A DNA stretch of 64,000 nucleotides from Anaerolineales bacterium (lineage in GTDB: Bacteria; Chloroflexota; Anaerolineae; Anaerolineales; UBA11579). The position numbers and the translations under genes were made by a program. Every line of letters begins with the position of its first letter. Positions within the stretch are counted from its first letter, which is position 1. Shown here piece by piece: positions 32,442-39,406 of the stretch. Location of the stretch: NCBI GenBank assembly GCA_019637755.1, contig JAHBVC010000002.1, forward strand, positions 62,001 to 126,000, written 5' to 3'. Under the pieces are notes generated by a model. That model did no database searches. It saw nothing but the letters and a program-made list of their open reading frames with translations, and had not been told where the DNA came from.

Positions 32442-33217
32442 CAGCGCTTGGCTTCCAAATATGCGCGCATGACTTCGAGATGGTGGGCCTTATCCACATC
32501 CATGCCGATCTCGGCATACGGGCAGAACTGCGCCCGCGCCCGCAGCCCCAGGCTGCGGCTGGCACGCTGGGCGGCCGCCGCAATGCTGAGCTGGCGGATC
32601 AGCGCCAGGAACAGCGTATCAAAGCCGATCAGCGCGGCTTGTTTCAGCGGGCTCTTGCGCGCAGCGCTGAGCTTCTCCCAGGTGCCGCCGCTGGAGAGGA
32701 TCACGCTGAGCGCCACCGGGGTAATGTCGCCACCGCACACCTCGGCGTCTTTGAGGCGCGTAAAGGTGCGCCGCGAATCGGGGAAGCGCGCTTCCATTAC
32801 CTCACGCGTGACCACGTTGTAGAGCATCTCATCCTCAGGCACGCGCAATTGCCCCAGCACCCAATCCACCATCGCGCCGCTGATCGCCGGGGTATCCGAG
32901 GGCACCAGCACGCAATACGAAGCCTCAGGGTTCAGCTCCACGATCTTGCGTGCGCCGGCGCGGATGTTGGGCAGCATCTCGCCCTGGTTGGGCACGTAGC
33001 TCAAGGGCTTCTCGCAGGTCAGCCCGTCGGCCTCGCTGAGGCCGACGATGACCACATTGCCGATGTGCTGCGCCTGGCTCAGCGCATCCAGGATCCACTG
33101 CACCATCGGCTTGCCGGCAATCTCGATCAGCGCCTTGGAGCGGCCCTGGCTGAATTCGTACAATGATTCGCCGGGTTGCGGAATGCCGCCGGCGCTTAGC
33201 AGTGCGTCTACTTTCAA
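32441..33217 (-). CDS. MobA/GlmU-like nucleotidyltransferase
   Basis: The 258-residue protein starts with a nucleotide-binding region resembling the NTP-transferase signature (DALLSAGGIPQPGESLYEFSQGRSKALIEIAGKPMVQWILDAL), interrupted by a longer loop than usual. It then has YCVLVPSDTPAISGAMVDWVL, where Asp would hold the metal. It may make a nucleotide-activated sugar or cofactor. It overlaps the neighbouring genes by 1 and 4 nt, so it is part of a tight run with the quinate dehydrogenase-like gene and PAP2. Substrate not deducible. Confidence 0.75.
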   Translation of the reverse strand: MKVDALLSAGGIPQPGESLYEFSQGRSKALIEIAGKPMVQWILDALSQAQHIGNVVIVGLSEADGLTCEKPLSYVPNQGEMLPNIRAGARKIVELNPEASYCVLVPSDTPAISGAMVDWVLGQLRVPEDEMLYNVVTREVMEARFPDSRRTFTRLKDAEVCGGDITPVALSVILSSGGTWEKLSAARKSPLKQAALIGFDTLFLALIRQLSIAAAAQRASRSLGLRARAQFCPYAEIGMDVDKAHHLEVMRAYLEAKR

Positions 33218-34113
33218 TTCAACTCCCGGATCTGTGGCTCGAGCTTGAGCTCATCGATGATGTGGTTCAACTCGGCATGGGTGAGCTTGCGGCCCTTGCC
33301 GGCCGCGGCGATCAGCGCGGCTTCGAGCATGTTGGTGCCAAACGACCGCCCGTCAAACACCGGCGTAGTGGTCACCAGGTATTTAATCCCCACCTGCTTC
33401 AGCAACTCAATATCCTCAGGCGTGGTGGTGTTGGTGACGATCACCTTGCCGTGCATATCATTGGGCATGTTGCGCTTGATGTAATGGAAATCACCGGCCA
33501 CCACACTGGCCCACTGGAAGTATTTCTCCCACTTGGGGGTGTGTAGCTCTTGCTTTTCGCCAGTGGGATAGACCCATTCAAACGGCAGGCGGGTGGCGAT
33601 GGGGGCAACTACCGCCGCCATGGTCTTGAGGGCGCTCTCGCTGCGCAGGGGGATGGGCACTTCAAGTGCGAACATAAAATCGCCGAACACGCAGTCGTAG
33701 CCCGCCTTGAGGAACGAATCGGTCATGCCCCAGCGGTCAGTGCCTACGGTCACGAAGGCGCGCTTTTCCTTGATGTAATCGCCGGTCTTCTCGTGTAGGT
33801 AGCCTACGGCGCGGTTCTCCAGCGTGTTCTTGAGGCCCTCGCCATCCACCAACGGGGTCTTTTTGACGTGGCGCACGATTGGCTGCACAGAATGCAGGGG
33901 GTAGAACTTCTTATCCACCAGCAAGCCCAGATCGGCGCCGCCCAAACCAAAGGCATCCACCTTGCCATCCAGCTCCTGGAAGAGCTCGGCGGCCTTTTGC
34001 ATATCGCCATTGGTGCCAATGCGCTCAATGCGCACGGTCTCCCCCAACAATTTGACCTCTACGGCTTTATCTCGCTTAGACGAACCGATACTGATACTGA
34101 CTGCACGCTTCAT
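33214..34113 (-). CDS. Conserved protein of the family often labelled quinate 5-dehydrogenase
   Basis: The 299-residue protein begins KRAVSISIGSSKRDKAVEVKLLGE and has DAFGLGGADLGLLV, ENRAVGYLHEKTG, VGTDRWGMTDSFLKAGYDCVFGDFMFALEVPIPL and IVTNTTTPEDIELLKQVGIKYLVTTTP. I know similar proteins under the name quinate 5-dehydrogenase, but no clear Rossmann GxGxxG is visible and the name is not strongly supported. The gene has GAGGAG before its ATG and leads a four-gene leftward run. No shikimate genes are close. Confidence 0.6.
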   Translation of the reverse strand: MKRAVSISIGSSKRDKAVEVKLLGETVRIERIGTNGDMQKAAELFQELDGKVDAFGLGGADLGLLVDKKFYPLHSVQPIVRHVKKTPLVDGEGLKNTLENRAVGYLHEKTGDYIKEKRAFVTVGTDRWGMTDSFLKAGYDCVFGDFMFALEVPIPLRSESALKTMAAVVAPIATRLPFEWVYPTGEKQELHTPKWEKYFQWASVVAGDFHYIKRNMPNDMHGKVIVTNTTTPEDIELLKQVGIKYLVTTTPVFDGRSFGTNMLEAALIAAAGKGRKLTHAELNHIIDELKLEPQIRELN

Positions 34114-34236
34114 AAGGGCGTCTCCTCAATGTAAGATTGGCGGGTTAGCCCGTCTGGGGCCTGATTTTACTCTCGTTAGCACCGCTGACCGCTATAACCC
34201 CGCAAAATGCTGCTAGAAACGCCCCCGCCCTTGCGG

Positions 34237-34242
34237 TATAAT
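34237..34242 (+). promoter_or_regulatory. -10 box of the aminotransferase gene
   Basis: TATAAT stands 60 nt before the GTG start, within a GCGG...ATTC context. It implies a leader of about 50 nt, unlike the leaderless genes elsewhere. No good -35 box is seen. Confidence 0.45.
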
Positions 34243-34302
34243 TCACGCGTGGGGGCCTTAAACCGCCAGGCCTGAGGGTCTGAGAACCAGCTGGAGGTGC
34301 TT

Positions 34303-35241
34303 GTGGCAGTTCCCAACTACGCATATTTCCGAGGCAAGGTCGTTCCCTATTCTGATGCCAAGATTGGCGTGATGACGCATGCACTGAACTATGGCACGGC
34401 CATTTTTGGCGGGGTGCGCGGCTATTGGAACGATGCTGAGGAAGAGTTGTTCATCTTCCGCCCGCAGGACCATCTAAAACGCCTGTATAACTCAGCCAAG
34501 CTGATGGTGATGGAGATCCCGGTAGGCCCAGACGAGTTGCTCGACCGCATGGTCGAAATGCTGCAAATGGAGGGCCATCGCCAGGACGTGTATGTGCGCC
34601 CGATGGCCTACTTTGCCGACGAGATCATCGGCGTGAAGCTGCACGACCTGCAGACCGAAGTCACCCTGTTCTCGGTGCCGTTCAGCAAGTACGTCTCGAA
34701 CGACACCGGGGCGCACGTCACGATCTCCTCGTGGCGCCGCCTGGATGACAACATGATCCCCGCCCGCGGCAAGATCGCCGGTGCGTACGTCAATACCGCC
34801 TTCATCAAGACCGATGCGGTGCGCGCCGGCTTCGATGAGGCGCTGGTGCTGACCGCCGATGGCCACATTTCCGAAGGCAGCGCCGAAAACGTGTTCATGG
34901 TGCGCGATGGCGTGGTGTTCACCCCGCCGATCACCGATAACATCCTGGAAGGGATTACCCGCCGCTCGATCATCGAGCTGGCCCGCGAGGCCGGCTACAC
35001 CGTGATCGAGCGCTCGATCGACCGCACCGAAGTCTTCCTGGCCGATGAGCTGTTTATGACCGGCACCGCCGCCCAGGTCACCGCCATCACCAAGGTGGAT
35101 CACCGAGTGGTGGGTGACGGCGCCATGGGCCCGATAACCAGCACGCTGCGCCAGATGTATGACGATGCCGTGCGCGGGCGCCTGCCCAAGTTCCGCCACT
35201 GGAACTACCCGGTATACGAAAAGTTGATGGTGAAGTCGTGA
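34303..35241 (+). CDS. ilvE: Branched-chain-amino-acid aminotransferase (class IV PLP)
   Basis: The 312-residue enzyme interconverts Leu, Ile, Val and their 2-oxo acids. It has GVMTHALNYGTAIFGGVRGY, YVRPMAYF, the PLP lysine (probably in GKIAGAYVNTAFIKTDA), EALVLTADGHISEGSAENVFMVRDG and the GITRRSIIELAREAG helix. The GTG at 34303 is chosen because GGAGG (34293-34297) lies at the right distance; an earlier GTG overlaps that site. Confidence 0.92.
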   Translation: MAVPNYAYFRGKVVPYSDAKIGVMTHALNYGTAIFGGVRGYWNDAEEELFIFRPQDHLKRLYNSAKLMVMEIPVGPDELLDRMVEMLQMEGHRQDVYVRPMAYFADEIIGVKLHDLQTEVTLFSVPFSKYVSNDTGAHVTISSWRRLDDNMIPARGKIAGAYVNTAFIKTDAVRAGFDEALVLTADGHISEGSAENVFMVRDGVVFTPPITDNILEGITRRSIIELAREAGYTVIERSIDRTEVFLADELFMTGTAAQVTAITKVDHRVVGDGAMGPITSTLRQMYDDAVRGRLPKFRHWNYPVYEKLMVKS

Positions 35242-35280
35242 TCAACGCCACGCGTTGACTTCATGTGTATATGACCTACG

Positions 35281-35310
35281 AAGTGGCGCAGCCCTGAGGC
35301 TGCGCCACTT
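35281..35310. terminator. 13-bp perfect hairpin after ilvE
   Basis: AAGTGGCGCAGCC, loop CTGA, and the exact complement. It lacks a U-tract, being followed by GTATAAAAG. It may end ilvE transcripts or separate the two genes. Confidence 0.7.
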
Positions 35311-35330
35311 GTATAAAAGAGAGACCGCCT

Positions 35331-36170
35331 ATGCCCGCTAAGACGAAACTCGAAGCCCTGATTGAAAAGGTGTCCAAGGCCAAAGTTGGCCTGCCGGAGA
35401 CCAAACGCATCGCCGAGCAGACGATGAAGAACGAAACGCCCGCCAAGGCGCTGGATCTGGCCAAGGATCTGCTGGAATCGCACATCTACCAGGCACGCGT
35501 GCTAGCCACGCTGCTGCTGGGCCACCTGGCCGGCCAAACGCCGGAGCCGCTCAAGCTGCTGCGCCAACGCGTCAGCCGCGACCCGGATTGGCGCGTACAA
35601 GAAGCCTTTGCGCAAACCTTTGACCTGATCTGTGCCCAGGCCGGGTACCAGGAGAGCTTGCCGCTGATCAAGGACTGGCTGGGCGACGACAACCCCAGCG
35701 TGCGCCGGGCGGTGACCGAAGGCCTACGCGTGTGGACGGCACGCCCCTATTTCAAAGCCAACCCTGAGGCGGCCATCACCCTGCTGCGCGGGCTGCGCGC
35801 CGACGAGAGCGAGTATGTGCGTCGCTCCGTCGGCGCGGCGCTCAAAGACATCGCCAAGAAGCACAGCAGCCTGGTGAACAAGGAACTCAAGACCTGGGAT
35901 CTTTCCGATAAGAAGATCCAGCAGACCAAGCTGCTGGTAGGCAAAGGCAGCGCCAACGCTCCCAGCCCCGGCCAACAGGCCGCTGCCAAGAAGGCGGCAG
36001 CCAAGAAAGCTGCTGCTAAGAAGCCGGCGGCTAAAAATAAGCCGGCGGCCAAAAAGAAGCCGGCAGTGAAAAAGGCCGCCAAGAAGGCAGCGCCTAAAAA
36101 GGCGGCGCCTAAGAAGGCGACCAAAAAAGCGGCCGTCAAGAAGAAGGCCGCCAAGAAGAGCAAGAAGTAA
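35331..36170 (+). CDS. AlkD-like HEAT-repeat protein with histone-H1-like tail
   Basis: The 279-residue protein has two parts. Residues about 1-205 are alpha-helical HEAT-type repeats of the DNA alkylation repair kind (HIYQARVLATLLLGHLAGQ, WRVQEAFAQTFDLICAQAG, PSVRRAVTEGLRVWTARPYFKANPEAAITLLRGL, EYVRRSVGAALKDIAKKH). Residues about 212-279 are almost only Lys, Ala and Pro in AAKK and KKAAPKK steps, like histone H1 tails. The repeats may find damaged bases and the tail would bind DNA without sequence preference. It stands alone. Confidence 0.78.
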   Translation: MPAKTKLEALIEKVSKAKVGLPETKRIAEQTMKNETPAKALDLAKDLLESHIYQARVLATLLLGHLAGQTPEPLKLLRQRVSRDPDWRVQEAFAQTFDLICAQAGYQESLPLIKDWLGDDNPSVRRAVTEGLRVWTARPYFKANPEAAITLLRGLRADESEYVRRSVGAALKDIAKKHSSLVNKELKTWDLSDKKIQQTKLLVGKGSANAPSPGQQAAAKKAAAKKAAAKKPAAKNKPAAKKKPAVKKAAKKAAPKKAAPKKATKKAAVKKKAAKKSKK

Positions 36171-36175
36171 CGAGG

Positions 36176-36655
36176 CTATTCAGCAGCGTCTTCGCTGAAC
36201 AGCCACTTCTCCATCACCAGCGCATCTTCGCCGCCGGCGTAGTACTTACGCCACACGTCTACGCGCGTATAGCCGCGCTTCTCGTACAGCGCGATGGCGG
36301 CTTCGTTGCTCATGCGCACCGAGAGGCGCATGCGCGGCACATTCACCGCCGCCTCGGCCTGCGCCATCAGCGCCTGGCCGATGCCCGCGCCGCGGCGCTG
36401 CGGGTGCACCGCAATCGTAGCGATCCAGGCCAGGTGGTCGCGGCGGCGCACATCCACGGCGATGAAGCCGACCAAGTCCTCGGCCTCGCCTTCCACCGCT
36501 TTCCAGCGCAATACACTGGGCAGGCTGAGCACGCTGATCATTTCGATCAACGGCCAGGCATCCAGCGGGAAGCTGAGCTGCTCAAGATCACGGATGGCGC
36601 TAAGGTCGCGCAGGCCGGCCGGGCGCAGCGCGTAGGTGCGGGCCGGCGCGCTCAT
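36176..36655 (-). CDS. GNAT-family N-acetyltransferase (RimI-like)
   Basis: The 159-residue protein has the acetyl-CoA motif IATIAVHPQRRGAGIGQALMAQAE (near 78) and MSNEAAIALYEKRGYTRVDVWRKYYAGGEDALVMEKWL, as in RimI-type protein acetylators. It overlaps the CinA-nucleotidyltransferase gene by 4 nt (ATGA) and is likely cotranscribed with it. Its target may be a protein N-terminus or a small molecule. Confidence 0.85.
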   Translation of the reverse strand: MSAPARTYALRPAGLRDLSAIRDLEQLSFPLDAWPLIEMISVLSLPSVLRWKAVEGEAEDLVGFIAVDVRRRDHLAWIATIAVHPQRRGAGIGQALMAQAEAAVNVPRMRLSVRMSNEAAIALYEKRGYTRVDVWRKYYAGGEDALVMEKWLFSEDAAE

Positions 36656-37794
36656 GCCTGCGCCTGGCTTTGCTGATCGCGGATCTGGGTCGACGAAAGA
36701 TCCAGCCGGAACTCATCGGCGCTCAGGCCGGCGAACAGATCCTCCAGTCCGGCGGGAATGGGTAGATCGGCCAGGGTATAAAACGCCTCGCCCACTTTGC
36801 GGCCAGCCACCAGGAAGCTACAGCCCTGGGCGCGGATGAAATCAAACGCGGCGTGCATCGCCGCGGCGTCATTGGCAGTGTATTTCGGATCCACCAGGCG
36901 TCGGGCGGTATCAAAGCCCACTACGAAGACACTATGGGGATACAGTGCCGCCTTGTCGCGAAAGAGCGGCGCCCGGCTGAGCAGCACGCGCTGCCCCAGC
37001 AGGCGCGCCTGGCTTAGGCGCGCTTCCACCGTGGCCCGGCTCAGGCTGGGCTTCTCCACATTCTCGAGTGAGAGCTCAAAGGCAAAGGGCAGGCCGAGCT
37101 TGCGCTGCGCCGTCTGGCCCAGCAGCAGGTGCCCCTCGTGAATCGGGTTGAACGAGCCGGAGAGGATCGCGCCGCTATACGGCACATCTTGCACATAGGC
37201 CGCCGGTGGGTAGCACAGCACGCTGCGCGCCTGGCCCGCCATCAGCGCATCCAGTGGCTGACTGGCGGCCTGCTGCGCGGTGTGCACCTGCTCGCCGGGC
37301 AATAGATCCAGCGGCAGTGGCGGCTGCTGGCTGGCCTGCAACAAGGCATTCAGGATCAGCATGCTCACTAGCGCTTCTTCACCGGCGCGCTCCCGCTGCC
37401 CTTTGGCCAGCACCAGTTGGTAAGTCGTCACCTCCGCGGCACTGTGCAGCGCCAGCACGACCTGGTGCTCGCCGCGCTTGGCATAATTGGTGGCGATGCT
37501 GGCGGTGCTGCCCAGGCCGAGCGCCGGAGCCGCCTGCGGTTGGGTGGCGAGCGCCTGCGCATAGGCCGCGGCGGCCATCGCCTGGGCGGTGCTGGGGCTG
37601 ACGTATTTCTGGGGCACAAAGCCCACATACTGCTGCAGGGCACGCGCCGCATAAGGCACGCGTGCATCCAGTACGAATTGCGAGGCGCCGCCCACCCCCA
37701 GCAACCATTGGATGGCCTGCGCGCCGGCGCCGGTGACCGCCAGGGCGGCCTGGCGCCCGCTGGCAAACAGGGCCGCTAGCTCAGTTGGGTACAT
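36652..37794 (-). CDS. CinA-like domain fused to a cytidylyltransferase-like nucleotidyltransferase
   Basis: The 380-residue protein has an N-terminal CinA/NMN-deamidase-like domain (about 1-165). It includes VTGAGAQAIQWLLGVGGASQFVLDARVPYA and the glycine-serine turn LGLGSTASIAT. The C-terminal domain starts at about 205 with GAILSGSFNPIHEGHLLLGQ, the HxGH motif of nucleotidyltransferases, and ends with LSSTQIRDQ, the SSTxIR motif. The pair looks like two steps of NAD salvage (amide removal from NMN and adenylylation) in one chain, but substrates are inferred. A TATAAT box is 8 nt upstream. Confidence 0.75.
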   Translation of the reverse strand: MYPTELAALFASGRQAALAVTGAGAQAIQWLLGVGGASQFVLDARVPYAARALQQYVGFVPQKYVSPSTAQAMAAAAYAQALATQPQAAPALGLGSTASIATNYAKRGEHQVVLALHSAAEVTTYQLVLAKGQRERAGEEALVSMLILNALLQASQQPPLPLDLLPGEQVHTAQQAASQPLDALMAGQARSVLCYPPAAYVQDVPYSGAILSGSFNPIHEGHLLLGQTAQRKLGLPFAFELSLENVEKPSLSRATVEARLSQARLLGQRVLLSRAPLFRDKAALYPHSVFVVGFDTARRLVDPKYTANDAAAMHAAFDFIRAQGCSFLVAGRKVGEAFYTLADLPIPAGLEDLFAGLSADEFRLDLSSTQIRDQQSQAQA

Positions 37795-37802
37795 TGGCGC
37801 AC

Positions 37803-37808
37803 ATTATA
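37803..37808 (-). promoter_or_regulatory. -10 box of the CinA-nucleotidyltransferase gene, apparently leaderless
   Basis: TATAAT on the minus strand is 8 nt before the ATG at 37794, with no ribosome binding site between. Confidence 0.5.
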
Positions 37809-37896
37809 GTCCCTGCGCTTTTGGCATCGTTGTTGCATCGTAAAGCCTGCCAGGAGTGGTTAACCCTGCATTCATGCGCCTAAAAACGCCCAATGC

Positions 37897-37902
37897 TATA
37901 AT
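37897..37902 (+). promoter_or_regulatory. -10 box of the LCP gene
   Basis: TATAAT is followed after 6 nt by an in-frame TTG (37909) and after 21 nt by ATG (37924). If TTG is used the message is leaderless. Confidence 0.5.
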
Positions 37903-37923
37903 CACGCCTTGCTACCCAAAACT

Positions 37924-39327
37924 ATGAAAAAACCCTTCTTTCAACGTCTTGCCCAGCGCTTCGGCGCCATGAGCACGCTGCAAAAAATCCTCTCGGTGGC
38001 CTTCGTGCTGGCCACGCTGGCTACCGCGCTGACCGCCTTCAATTTGGCGCGCCAGTTTATCGTCAGCACCACCTCCTTCAGCCTGCCCGGCCTGGCTCTC
38101 TCGCAGAACGATCCCGATGAGCCCAGCGGCAGCGGTGCCCCCCAGGTGGCCCAGAACCTGACGCCGACCCTGACGGAGTGGGACGGCACCTCGCGCGTGA
38201 CGATCCTGCTGATGGGCCTGGATGCGCGTGATTGGGCATCGGGAGACGGCCCGCCGCGCACCGATTCGATGATCCTGTTCACTTTTGACCCGGCCAGCAA
38301 CACCGCCGGCATGCTCTCGATCCCGCGTGACCTATGGGTGGATGTGCCCGGCTTCGGCCACAACAAGATCAACGCCGCCTACCAATTGGGCGAAGGCGCC
38401 CGCCTGCCCGGCGGCGGCCCCGGCCTGGCGATCAAGACCGTGGAGCAGTTCCTCGGCATTACGATCAACTATTACGCCCAGATCGATTTCAGCGCCTTTG
38501 AACGCTTCGTCGATCTGATTGGCGGCGTCAAGCTCACCGTGCAAAACAGTGTGGATGTGCAGATCATCGGGCAAGAGCTGCCCGTGCGTATCTACCCCGG
38601 CCGCCAGGTACTGAATGGCGCCTATGCGCTCGCTTACGCGCGCGCCCGCCACAGCGAAGATGGTGACTTTGACCGCGCTCGCCGCCAGCAGGAAGTGATC
38701 CTCGGCATTCGCCAGCAACTGATGCGCGATGATGTACGCAACCTGCTGATCTCCCGTGGCTTCCAGATCTATCAAGATCTTTCCAGCGGTGTCAATACCA
38801 ATATGACCCTGGAAGAGATGTTCTCGCTGGGCTTTACCCTGCGTAATGTCGAGCCCAGCGAAATTCGCCAGGCGGTCATCGCTCCGCCGGATTATGTCGC
38901 CCCGGCCACCTCGCCGGATGGCTTGGCGATCCTCAAGCCGATCACCGAAAACATCCGCACCTTGCGTGATGAAATGTTCACCACCGGCACCGTGCGCAGC
39001 GTCGTGGCGGCCAGTAGCGCCTCGCAGGTGAACATGCAGGCCGAGGCGGCCAGCGTGGCCGTCTACAACGGCTCGGGTAACTCCGGCCTGGCGGATAGCA
39101 CCCGCGCCTACCTGCAGGCCCAGGGCTTCAACATCGTCACCACGGGCAATGCCAACCCGGTGAACGCCACCACGCTGATCGACTACACCGGCAATCCCTA
39201 CACCTTGCAATACCTGGTGGAGTTGATGGGCGTAACCCCCGGCTATATCTTCAATCGGTATGACCCCACCAGCCAGGTAGACGTGGAAGTCATCGTGGGG
39301 CCCAACTGGGCGCCGCCCAGCCAGTAA
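37924..39327 (+). CDS. LytR-CpsA-Psr (LCP) family cell-wall glycopolymer ligase with LytR_C domain
   Basis: The 467-residue protein has a signal-anchor (ILSVAFVLATLATALTAFNLA). The LCP domain (about 80-300) contains RTDSMILFTFDPASNTAGMLSIPRDLWVDVPG with the catalytic acidic and arginine residues, KINAAYQLGEG, and ALAYARARHSEDGDFDRARRQQEVI. A C-terminal LytR_C domain (about 375-460) shows VAVYNGSGNSGLADSTRAYLQAQGF. It transfers polyprenyl-linked glycopolymers to peptidoglycan outside the cell. The ATG is preferred; TTG at 37909 adds five residues. A terminator follows. Confidence 0.92.
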   Translation: MKKPFFQRLAQRFGAMSTLQKILSVAFVLATLATALTAFNLARQFIVSTTSFSLPGLALSQNDPDEPSGSGAPQVAQNLTPTLTEWDGTSRVTILLMGLDARDWASGDGPPRTDSMILFTFDPASNTAGMLSIPRDLWVDVPGFGHNKINAAYQLGEGARLPGGGPGLAIKTVEQFLGITINYYAQIDFSAFERFVDLIGGVKLTVQNSVDVQIIGQELPVRIYPGRQVLNGAYALAYARARHSEDGDFDRARRQQEVILGIRQQLMRDDVRNLLISRGFQIYQDLSSGVNTNMTLEEMFSLGFTLRNVEPSEIRQAVIAPPDYVAPATSPDGLAILKPITENIRTLRDEMFTTGTVRSVVAASSASQVNMQAEAASVAVYNGSGNSGLADSTRAYLQAQGFNIVTTGNANPVNATTLIDYTGNPYTLQYLVELMGVTPGYIFNRYDPTSQVDVEVIVGPNWAPPSQ

Positions 39328-39336
39328 GGCCCATCC

Positions 39337-39364
39337 AAAAGCGGCGCCAGGGCGCCGCTTTTTG
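39337..39364 (+). terminator. Intrinsic terminator of the LCP gene
   Basis: AAAAGCGGCGCC and GGCGCCGCTTTTT form a 9-bp stem with a 2-nt spacer, 10 nt past the stop. Confidence 0.85.
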
Positions 39365-39406
39365 CGCACGCCTGCCAGAGAGTGTTAAACTCTTCCGTAC
39401 GTACTT

